DNA of 64,000 nucleotides from Eucommia ulmoides (Eukaryota; Streptophyta; Magnoliopsida; Garryales; Eucommiaceae): NCBI GenBank assembly GCA_016647705.1, contig CM028326.1:21343901-21407900 (forward strand). The letters are read 5' to 3'. How positions within the stretch are numbered: position 1 is the first letter of the stretch; the number at the start of each line of letters is the position of its first letter. The notes beneath the pieces were generated by a model, which worked only from the letters and a program-made list of their open reading frames with translations, searched no databases and had not been told where the DNA came from. Positions 55,361-64,000 of the stretch are shown here, piece after piece. A program made the position numbers and the translations under genes.

Positions 55361-55690
55361 TACATAATCAGCTTCTTTCGACCTTAGGCATCAAGAGTAC
55401 GAACTCGAGAAGGATTGTCTGTACAATACCCCGTCGATGATGGTGTACCTTGGAGCCCTGTATTGCATCCACCTGCCCTCTGCTTAGTTAAATGGGAGTG
55501 TCCCATGCTAGAGATAGTCCCTGATTAGGTCCATCCAGGTAGGCCCGTCGAAAATGGCACAGATGGCGAACACCTGGTCAGAAACACCCATGCTCGGTCC
55601 CTCCAAGTACTCAAATAGGGTGCTTCTATTTAGGATAAACTCCACCGAAGAGGCCAGGTTGTCTAGAGCATCGGCGTGCTAGTTCTCTTC
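55361..55690 (-). other. Linker between RNase H and integrase, degraded
   Basis: 330 bp in which stops interrupt every frame. By position it is the pol linker of the Tat-type element. Confidence 0.4.
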
Positions 55691-55924
55691 TCAAGGGATT
55701 TGGTTTACTTGGATATTTTCAAAATTTCCGATTAGTGCCTTTACCCTCTCAAGATAAGCAACCATGCTAGGGTCTTTAGCCACGTACTCCCCATTGACTT
55801 GGTTTACCACAAGCTGTGAGTCACAAAAAACTTGGAGATTTTTTGCATTGAATTTTATTGCCAACCTATCTCCGATAAGAAGGGCTTCGTATTCAGCTTC
55901 ATTGTTGGTGGCCCGGAACCCCAA
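55691..55924 (-). pseudogene. Archaeal-type RNase H of the Tat-type element
   Basis: Contains ATNNEAEYEALLIG (catalytic Glu), VFCDSQLVVNQV (Asp) and the following helix. The upstream YFDG part is degraded. Marks the Tat clade. Confidence 0.85.
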
Positions 55925-56047
55925 TCAGAGGGCATATTTAATCTTTTTTCGATTCAAGGCTACCAGAACCATCCCATCTCCATACCCTACCACATTTAAG
56001 GAATCATCCGTAAAGAGTTACCATTTATCTGGATCGAGATCATTGTT

Positions 56048-56710
56048 TTATTCGAGATGGGATGAGGTCCCTTCTGGGGTGGGCGCCTTTGTTAGACTAA
56101 GATGGGTCTTCTGTTGGGTAGGGTCTTGGTTATCTGGGTCGGGCTCTTTCGGGAAGGTTAGCTCGATAATAAAGTCGGCCAGAACTTGTCCCTGTATGGT
56201 TGTCCTTGGTCGATAATCAATGTAGAACTGGCTGAGCTCAAAGTTGTATTTCATGAGCTAGCTAGAGACATCTGGAGAATGAAGAATTGGCCTCAAAGGT
56301 TGATCAGTAAGGACGATGATTTCGTGCACTCGAAAGTACTATCTCAACTTTCTTAATGCGATGAGAAGGACGTAGGCCAACTTCTCAAACTATTGGTATC
56401 TCATCCCGGCATTGGTAAGTACTCTACTGGAATAATACACTGTACTTTGAATTCCTCCTTCTTTCCAGACAAAGGTGACGCTTACTACGGTGTCTGAAGC
56501 GGTGATGTACAGGAGAAATTCCTTTTCGTCCTTGGAGGTACTCAATAGCAGCGCTAATGAGAAGTAGGCTTTGAGCTCTTGCAAGGCAGCCTCATACTCT
56601 GTTGTCCACTCAAAGGTTTTGTTGCGCCACAGAACCTTGAAGAAATTGAGGCATTTCTCTGAGGAGCATGAAATAAAGTGGTTCAGGGCGGCCAACCTTC
56701 CAGTGAGCAA
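56048..56710 (-). pseudogene. Gypsy RNase H of the Tat-type element
   Basis: Two frames: 56710-56390 (EYEAALQELKAYF, STVYYSSRVLTNAGMRYQ) and 56254-56048 (ELSQFYIDYRPRTTIQGQVLADFI). A short stop-rich stretch separates them. Confidence 0.82.
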
Positions 56711-57594
56711 TTAAACTTTCTTTTTTGTCCGAGGTGAGGCCATTCTAAGAACGAAACTTATCTGATTGGGTTTAGCATCAATACCGCGTTGGGACAACAT
56801 GCAGTCTAGGAACCTTCCCGCTGAAACCCCAAAAATGTACTTATTCATGCGATGGGCTCAAATCTTGTTAAAGCAGTTCTCGATATGGGTAATGAGTTCG
56901 GATGCTTTAATGCTTTTCACGCGCATATTATCTATGTAAACCTCAATCATTGAACCGATCTCTTCCTTAAACATCTTGTCTACAAGCCTTTGATAGGTTG
57001 GCCTGGTATTATGGAGGCCAAAGAGTATGACCTTCTAACAGTAAATGCCTTTGTCCATGATGAACAAGCTCTTTCTCTTGTCAGGGGGAATATGGGAATT
57101 TTATTATATCCAGCATAGGCATCTAGGAAGCTCAGGAGCTCGTGCACTACTGTGGTGTCTATGACCAAGTCAATTCTCGGTAAGGGAAAGAAATCCTTGG
57201 GGCATGCTTTGTTGAGATCCTTGAAGTCCATACAGAGACGCCATTTGTTCCTGGCCTTAGGGACGAGGACAACATTGGAGAGCCAATCCGGGAACTTGAC
57301 TTTCTCCACTACAGCGGATTTAAAAAACTTATCCATTTCATGTTCGATGCTTTTCTAGCGCTTTGGGTAAAAGTTTCTCCTCTTTTGCATCACGGAGGGA
57401 TGATGGGGATTAGCATGGAGACGGTGCATGGCTATATTCGAATTAATCCTGGGAAGTTCGTCATGGGACCAGGTGAACATATCATAGTTTTTCTTGAGGA
57501 GATCGATCAGCTCTTCTCGTTGTGTCATGCTGAGCTTGGCACCTATCGTAGAATTTCTCATCTCAATGGTGGGGTGAATGGGCACCTCTAACAA
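56711..57594 (-). pseudogene. Reverse transcriptase of the Tat-type element
   Basis: 57594-57355 carries the pre-RT segment (LIDLLKKNYDMFTWSHDELP). 57336-56980 carries the RT start (FPDWLSNVVLVPK, LCMDFKDLNKACPKDFFPLPRID). The palm part with the expected YxDD motif at about 56940 is broken by stops. The start of this segment is duplicated at 57741-58330. Confidence 0.85.
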
Positions 57595-58335
57595 ACTATC
57601 GTGAGGTCGAGGACGGGGCTCCTCATCTCAAAAGGTCATTGATTGGGACAGTTCCCAGCTCGGACAGGGCCATAAGCTCGACCTCTCTATCCCCGGGCCC
57701 GACCGTTGATTGTTATTTTCTCTTTTCGAGCACTTTCTTGGCGCATGACCAGGTTTATTCTCAGCAAGGGAAAGAAATACTTAGGGCATGCTTTCTTGGG
57801 ATTTGTGAAGTCCATACAGAGATGCCATTTGTACCTGGCCTTAGGGGTGAAGATGACGTTGGAGAGCCAATTTGGGAAGTTGATTTCTTCCACCACAGGG
57901 GGATTTTACTAATTTATCTATTTCTTGTTTGATGATTTTCTGGCGCTTTGGGTGGAATTTCTTCCTCTTATGCCTCACAAGGGGATGATGGGGATTAGCA
58001 TGGAGACGATGCATGGCTATATTCATATCAATTCTAGGAAGTTCGTTATGGGATCAGGCAAACACATCGTAGTTTTTCCTGAGGAGATCGGACAGCTCTT
58101 CTCGCTGTGTCGCGTTGAGCTTGGCACCTATCCTGATGGTTATCCCCTAGATGGTGAGGTGAATGGGCACCTCCAACAAATTCCTATGAGGTCAAGGATG
58201 GGGCTTCTAATCTCAGGGGGTCGTTGATCAGCACAATTCCTGACTCAGATAGGGCCATAAGCTCGGACTCTCCATTTCCTGACCCGGCCGTTGATTTCTA
58301 TTTTCTCTTCTCAAGCGCCCTCTTGGCATATGACT
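57160..58335 (-). repeat. Direct tandem duplication within pol, period about 585 bp
   Basis: 57174-57758 and 57759-58337 are diverged copies, covering RT start, pre-RT segment and downstream noncoding-looking sequence. Shared tracts include AAGGGAAAGAAAT, GATGATGGGGATTAGCATGG and GTGAATGGGCACCTC. The second copy has a truncated RT start (57896-57687). Confidence 0.88.
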
Positions 58336-58495
58336 CGGCTATCTTCTGATCCCTTCTTTCTTCACCCACCCTTTTCTTTGTAGGGAACTTCATCATTTGG
58401 TGATAGAGGGAACACACGGCCTTCAAGGTGGCTAAAGTTGGTCACCCCATGATTGCGTTGTAAAGCGAAGGCTTGTTCACAATGAGGAACTTGTC

Positions 58496-58843
58496 CTACA
58501 ATGTGGCCGATGTGGGGTTAGCACTAACTGTGATAGGCAGAAAGGTCCATCCAATTGAGCTAACAATGTCCTCGCCAAAACCAACAAGGAGGGAGCTAGT
58601 GGGTTGCACGAACCCTAAGTTCATGTTCATCTTATCAAATTCGCACTTAAATATAATATTCGCAGAGCTTCCTCCATCGATCAAAATCCTTCTCACCATG
58701 TAGTGATGGATTAAGGCCGATATTACCAGGGTGTCATTGTGAGAAGTGTACACCCCTTTGAGGTTGGCATCGCTGAAGAAGATGACGTTTTTCATGGCAG
58801 CATCGACTGTGCTCTCCTCGTACACATCCTTATCGGCATTCAT
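58496..58843 (-). pseudogene. Protease of the Tat-type element
   Basis: Contains the retropepsin site RRILIDGGSSANI (Gly where Thr or Ser is common) and a VGFGED segment. Open over 115 codons. Confidence 0.8.
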
Positions 58844-59551
58844 TTTCGCTTTATCCTCGCATCTCTTCTAGGAAGAGGTCATCTTTCTTCCGAGGCCAAG
58901 GCTGCTATGGTTAATGTTTATCTCACCGTCCATCTGCAAATCATCATTGTGCTCTTCCCTTTTCTTATCGACTAGGGTCGGCCACAGTTTCATCTTCTCT
59001 TTTTCCCCATGTGCTCATCTCTGCAGCTGACCTCCCTGGACCCTATGTTTTCTCTACGAACGTAGTGTCCAAGGTACCCCCTTTTTATGAGGGCCTCTAT
59101 TTCTTCTTGGAGCTAGAAATATTCATCTGTTGTGTTTCCTCGATCAAGGTGGAATTCTTAATATTTGTTGATAGATGTCTCTATGGGTTTTCCTTTATGG
59201 GGAGGAGCAGGAGGAAAGAATTCTCTCCCAGAATTTTTAGCAAAGATAGTAGTAATGGATGCTGTTAGAGGGGGTCCACCCTTATCGAACCCCTCGGGGT
59301 GGAGAAAGCCTCTGATCCCCAGGAAGAGGTCCCAACCGCTCCTCAGCCTGTAGCCTGCACATGCCTTGAGCCTTACTCGACATCTCAGCTCTTCTTTTTC
59401 GAGGCCCCTTCTCAGTCCCTCTTTATGGTTTCTTTGAGGTCCACTTTGTAGAAGCTCGTGCCTCTATCTAGGGTGGCAATTAGGTCAGGCGTGGGCCGTG
59501 AACATAGGTCATAAGATAACCTTTAGTATGTTAGCCCGTCAATGATAGCGT
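58844..59551 (-). other. Gag-protease linker of the Tat-type element, degraded
   Basis: 700 bp with no clean frame. By position it holds the nucleocapsid part of gag. I see no intact zinc knuckle. Confidence 0.4.
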
Positions 59552-59938
59552 TTAAGGCCAAGACATCCGGGAGGCCCTCGAAACATAGGCATTCATGTGG
59601 AATCTGTTCACATAATCACCAAAATTCTCTTTGATCTCCTGCTGTAGGGCGAGGATGTGGGTCGCAATCTTAGGCCTGCATTGGGAATAGCCAAATTGAG
59701 TCAAGAAGAGTTGCTCAAGCTGAATAAAAATTAAGAACGAGACCGAGGCCAAATCCCAGAACAAAGTACTGGCTATTCCAACAAGGGTGAAAGGAAATAA
59801 TTTACACCTCATTTCCAAAGACGCCATATGCATATCCATGAAGGAGACAAAAATAGAAAGGTGATCGACGAGGTCGGTAGTCCCGTCGTATGGAGCCATT
59901 TGTGGACTGAATAAACTATACAAAACCACCTCAACCAC
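59552..59938 (-). pseudogene. Gag core of the Tat-type element
   Basis: The fragment has APYDGTTDLVDHL, FPFTLVGIASTLFW and YVNRFH, the standard Tat gag core order. Further N-terminal coding traces, with SPSREEP, lie at 60257-60069. Confidence 0.85.
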
Positions 59939-60755
59939 AATCTTATCAACAAATGGGGACTTTACCCCAAAGGGGAGCCTAACAGCCTCCCAGGGCCTTG
60001 TATCTGTATGAGCACTACCTCCATTTCGGCAATGCGTCGCTCTAAGGCTACTTCCTCCTTAAGCGATACTAAGACCTGGTTGGCGGCAACTCTGGATCCC
60101 TATCTCCAAACTGGAGGGAAGTGAGAGTCCATCTCAGGAGCACGGAAAATCTGGCGCTCAGAATAGGTAACGTTACTGTGGGTTCTTCCCGACTGGGGCT
60201 CACAGAGATCTTCTGTCTGACGACCTTGGGAGGGCAAAGATGTAGAGTCTGAAGCAACTATCGAGGCTAGATCTCGTTCCTGTACCGGTCAATCATGGAG
60301 ACGAAACTAACTTCTCAACGTAAACCCATTAGTAAATCACAGGGTCTGACTCTTGAGGGCGCTCTTCTCTCCCAGCATTCCAGAGAATCGGTCCCCTTGA
60401 GCCTGGGCTGGTAGTAAGCGGGAGAGGAGAATTTGGAAGTAAGATTAAAATTGGCTTAATTGGCATTCCAGATTGTCAATTCATGATGCATCCATAGCTC
60501 CAAAAGCTGGGCCAACATAGACGCCTTAGGGTGGAGCTGATAGGCCCGCTTGGCCCGTGGGGAGTATATTTTCTTCTTCTACTGGGATAAGGACTAAGGT
60601 CTTGGCATCTGGTCTGGGGACTTTTGACATCTCTCTGATCGGGTTACTATTCACCATACTGTTCTAATCCCTCGGCCATATATTATGACCAAACCTTGTG
60701 ATCATCAAGCCTTAACCAAACTGAGAGCTGATGGTTGGAGAAAGACTTTTAGCAC
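59939..60755 (-). other. Gag N-terminal remnant and leader of the Tat-type element
   Basis: Traces of gag at 60069-60257. The rest has no supported frame. Confidence 0.4.
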
Positions 60756-60784
60756 ACTTTCCACAGACGGTGTTAAACTGTTGA
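60756..60784 (-). other. Degenerate primer-site region of the Tat-type element
   Basis: On the minus strand the LTR is followed by TCAACAGTTTAACACCGTCTGT. The ACCGTCTGTGG part resembles the GGCGCCGTCTGTGGG-type site of some Tat elements, but the first bases are altered. Confidence 0.45.
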
Positions 60785-61419
60785 TGTCAAATCTTGGTCA
60801 ACACCAACGGTATGGTCTGGTTAGAGTGTTGTTGGTCTTCTTCCTTACTGGGATAGAGCTAGAGAGATCCGAGATGGGACTCAACTAACTGAGCCAACTG
60901 AAATGTCTTTAGATCCGAGGAGAATCCTTGTCTGAGAAGGATATTGATTCATGCTAGACTGGGCTTCAACCTGTCACCTGTACAAAGGACTTGCTAGGGT
61001 GGGCCCAACGTGTCCCCACCGCTGTGAGAGTAAGAGCTTAGGGGATTGATTATCATTCGAGAAATTAGTGGCCTAAGCCGGGATTAGGGTCTTGATCTTG
61101 GTGCGTGACCACTGAGCGGGCACGTGGGGGAATTAAGCTGATGGGCTTGGGTTTTTAGCCTTTTTACTGGGCCCATGGGTGGCGAGTATACGCAAGTGGG
61201 TAAGTGGCCCGGCCCATGATGTTAGATGGACTCTTCCTATCGGCCATCATATAAGGAGTTCCCTTCCCTGCCCTTCTCGGATGGCCAGAGACGAGCAGGG
61301 GATGTTTTGTTGAGGAGCTTGCGGAGTCAGATTCCAAGATGGGAATTGTTGTCCTGAGGATCATGGCCGAGATGGAATGAGGTTCCCTCATCCAAATGGC
61401 GGTCTGTCCTAAAGGTCAA
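60785..61419 (-). mobile_element. 5' LTR of the Tat-type element, truncated by insertion
   Basis: Matches 49367 to about 50096 of the 3' LTR but lacks about 75 bp that hold the TATA box there. Cut at 61419 by an Athila-like LTR. The uncut copy has GTCAA at the same place. Confidence 0.85.
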
Positions 61420-62872
61420 TGGTGGCCACAATTTAAGCGTCGCCACTTTCACCGCAATCGTACGGGTCAAGTTTTAGTATAATATACCTTTCAGTTGGGT
61501 ATTGTATCCATAGGGATTGGTTGATATTACTATCGGGTACCGTGATTATTATAACCTAACTTTATCTAGGTGCTAAAAATGTATTTAATTATTAATTAAT
61601 ACTAAACTAAAATACTAATTTAATTAACTATACTATAAATACTAAATTGAGATTGTTTGGGGTAGTAGATTGCCTAGGGATTAATTTCATTTACTTAAAT
61701 GCGTTTGATTTCGTTTTAGTTCACGTTTACAGCATTCGGCGTATCTGACAATCACTATTCGTAAACTCTCTCGCCACCTCTCCCAAGTGTAAGATGGGGG
61801 AATACTCAACTTCGTGTCAATGAAGAAGTCCCCCTCAACCTCTTAACGACTCTAGGTTATGTGAGTCTCACCCCAACATCATTGATTGCATACTCTCCAA
61901 CTCTCTCCCGGGTTATTGGATCGTTGCGTTGTGTTTACCCTAGTCTGAATCCTGGATTACCTTTCCTGAGTGTCAAACCCTGTATTCTCAATATATCTAA
62001 ACTAGAATATAATCATAGAAAACACAGTAACACAATCGAAATTATAAGGAACAACCATAAAGGAAACACAAATTCAACCAAATCATATGTTGATAAATAA
62101 TATGTTAATCCCTATTATGATCCATGTTTAACTCATGGTCATAACCGGTTATATATTAAAAACTAAGCCAAACATTCTCAACAATCTACTAAAGTTAAGA
62201 AAATAAAGAGAGAAACAGAATAACTTAGCCGTAGTCCGAAGATTTGGCACTAAAACCGTCCAACGATTGCTTCTCCTTTATTGCAACGCGTTCTTCTCCT
62301 TCGAAATTAGTTGAGACACCCCGAAACACTCTCAAAATCATAGGAACCCTAAGGGGTCTCCTATGGCCAAGGGAGAAGAAAAGGAAAGGAAAAGAGAGGG
62401 GATTAAATAAGCAAAATATCCTAAACAATATCTATTCTGGTACAGAGCTGACCGCCGCAGCGGTGATGTAAGTTAGTTTGATAGTTGCCTAGACGGTGGA
62501 TAAGGCGATGGATTAAGGACCATCCTACAGTTTCACCACTGCAGCAGTGGATCTCACCGCTGCAGCGGTGGATGTTCAGCAAGAATAGCCCACCCTGCAT
62601 TTTCATCGCCGCGACGATGGTCTAGATGCCGCGGCAGTGGTCTAGATGCTGTGGCGGTGGGCTGTTATTCTGAATATTGCCTCCGTACTTGTTTTTCCAC
62701 CGTTCTTCCACCGTTTTTGGTCCGAATTGATCGTTTGCGCTCCGATTTCATACCTTTTCACCCATACACCTGTTTTAATACAAAAAGAATAAAAACATAT
62801 TAAAACGTACTAAACATACTCGAAAACTAACAATGTTCGATTTGGAAATAGATAGGTAATTTATACCTACCA
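61420..62872 (-). mobile_element. Athila-like LTR, family A, minus strand
   Basis: 1453 bp. On the minus strand it starts TGGTAGG and ends GGCCACCA, like 12-1427. It includes GC-rich palindromes (about 62445-62665, for example CCACTGCTGCAGTGG and CACCGCTGCAGCGGTG), the motif pair at 61776 and 61959, and the stem TCCAA/TTGGA at 61896-61920. The sequence on its right is Athila 3' region with a PPT-like GAGTTTGAGGATATT, so it is a 3' LTR. GTCAA (61415-61419) is its target flank. Confidence 0.9.
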
Positions 62873-63844
62873 AATATCCTCAAACTCGGAATTTTGCTAG
62901 TCCTCGAGCAAAACACCCATACAATACAAGAAAATATAAAAACTAATTATGAAATTGAATACTAAAAACGAAAAACAAAAATTGTGCAAGTTTTGATTAT
63001 TATCTACCAGCTAAACGATTTTCCCTCATTGGCCCCTAATCCTATCAAGTTCAAGCATAAATCACACCAAGTGGTGTTCTAGAATTTCAACGTTCAAATA
63101 TAATAAGCGCCATTCTAGATCCTATTTATGTATGTGTTTTGAAACTCAAATATATAACTATCCATTGATTAGATGGGATTATCCCTCAATATAGTTCATG
63201 ACTAAAACCTTTTAGGTATAGGGAATCCATACGCCTGAACCGGGTTCTATTCTCCACTAATGTAGGCTCGGAGGTTCAAAAAAATCAATAGGGCTTGGAT
63301 CGGGTTTGGGAAAATGGCCAAGGGTAAATTTGAATAGAAAATGGGTTAACGTCGTTAGCTTAATGTTACCCAAGGAACATCGCTGGCACTCTCACACTCG
63401 AACCCCCATAGACAATTTTGAAACAACCCTAAATAATATAATTAAGACCGACGTACTCACTTGTAAAAAAAAACTGTAAATATATATATATTTTTTTTAA
63501 TAACACACCCCCAAGCTTATTCAAATTTCTTCAATTTTAGGAGTATGCATAAAATGATTAAGTAACACACCCCCAAACGTATTCGAATTTCTACAATTTT
63601 AGGAGTGTGCAAAAAGGATTAAGAAAATGACAAGTGAATACACTAATACCGAACCAATCCGAAGTTTGCCTTAATCCCAACCGCTCACTTCAAGTAGCAT
63701 AATGAATGCTAACTTGATTCGCTCAAATTGTGCCTTTTGTTTAGCGATAAAGGACTGGAAGGAATTCAATTGGCTATGGTATTGGTTAAGTGTTCAGAAT
63801 TGAAATGGCTTTTAGGTTTCGACAGGGTAACGACGGGTAATGAT
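62873..63844 (-). other. Athila-like 3' noncoding region, minus strand
   Basis: Homologous to 39300-40388 read on the opposite strand, including the TTTTGCTCGAG segment before the PPT. It holds a tandem pair of about 62 bp (63505-63623), each copy with a GTTTGGGGGTGTG-like motif on the minus strand. No gene. Interrupted at 63845. Confidence 0.8.
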
Positions 63845-64000
63845 TGATAGGTGTGAAAAAACTATCTATTTCTAATCCGAATTTGTTAGTTTTCGAATAT
63901 GTTTATATAGTATTTTACTTTGTTTTAATTAGTTTTCATAATTTTTGTATAAATCAGGTATGTAGGGCAAAAAGATAGGAAACTAGAGCTAAAACGATGA
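63845..64000 (+). mobile_element. Start of another Athila-type LTR
   Basis: TGATAGGTG followed by ATCTATTTCTAATCC and TTAGTTTTCGAATATG matches the first bases of the other Athila-type LTRs. It continues past the window. ATGAT (63840-63844) would be its target flank. Confidence 0.85.

Larger units (their letters stand above)
49367..61419 (-). mobile_element. Decayed Tat-type (Retand-like) Gypsy element with antisense gene
   Basis: The minus-strand order from the right is truncated 5' LTR, primer-site remnant, gag, protease, RT, RNase H, archaeal-type RNase H, integrase, antisense gene, PPT, 3' LTR. The archaeal RNase H and the antisense ORF between integrase and 3' LTR place it in the Tat clade. 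Its 5' LTR is cut by an Athila-like element at 61420. All genes carry stops. TCTAA (49362-49366) is the left target flank. Confidence 0.9.

Overview
The window is a stretch of plant, probably eudicot, intergenic DNA built almost entirely from transposable elements. I see no host gene, no rRNA and no tRNA gene in 64 kb. The case for a plant is the combination of Athila-type Gypsy elements (Asp-tRNA primer site, env-like ORF3), Ogre/Tat Gypsy elements (a second, archaeal-type RNase H after the reverse transcriptase), a SIRE-like Copia element with a Met-tRNA primer site, and an L1 LINE with DUF4283/CCHC ORF1 and a C-terminal RNase H. I cannot name the species.

Layout. 12-1427 is a 3' LTR or solo LTR of an Athila-like element, inserted in the 5' LTR of a decayed gag-only Copia element (5' LTR remainder 1428-3153, internal 3154-7632, 3' LTR in pieces 7633-8277, 14407-14671 and about 45656-47530). 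The Copia 3' LTR was hit by a 6.1-kb L1 LINE (8278-14388, minus strand, 18-bp target duplication) and by a foldback element (about 14672-14799 plus 44910-45655). The foldback was split by a full-length Athila element (14800-44904, target duplication ACCCT). Its gag was split by a 14.2-kb Ogre/Tat-like element (17751-31936, minus strand, duplication ACAAC), and its 3' LTR by a 2.9-kb probable solo LTR of a Del/Tekay-like chromovirus (41273-44193). Copia, foldback, Athila and Ogre therefore form a four-level nest with a readable insertion order. To the right lie a diverged Copia LTR remnant (about 47536-48693), about 0.67 kb of unassigned sequence, a decayed Retand-like Tat element (49367-61419, minus strand) with a spliced-looking antisense gene on the plus strand, and at the edge another Athila-like family (LTR 61420-62872, minus strand, plus 3' region) interrupted by the start of one more Athila-type LTR (63845-64000).

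State of the genes. The Ogre-like element is youngest: gag, protease, RT-RNaseH-aRNaseH and integrase are long open frames broken by only three in-frame stops, and a 154-nt intron with consensus splice sites links protease and RT frames. Athila, LINE, Copia and the right-hand Tat element are pseudogenic.

Most unusual signals: (1) a conserved RNA stem-loop with compensatory base changes, flanked by two copies of ACACTYGGGAGAGGT at exactly 183-bp spacing, in four Athila-type LTRs of two diverged families; (2) stacks of short GC-rich palindromes of different sequence immediately upstream of the TATA box in unrelated Gypsy LTRs, and again upstream of the Athila env-like gene; (3) three polypurine-tract-like motifs in the Athila 3' region; (4) the Ogre-type intron and a G-patch-like segment; (5) the antisense gene with its own TATA box and introns of 83 and 84 nt.
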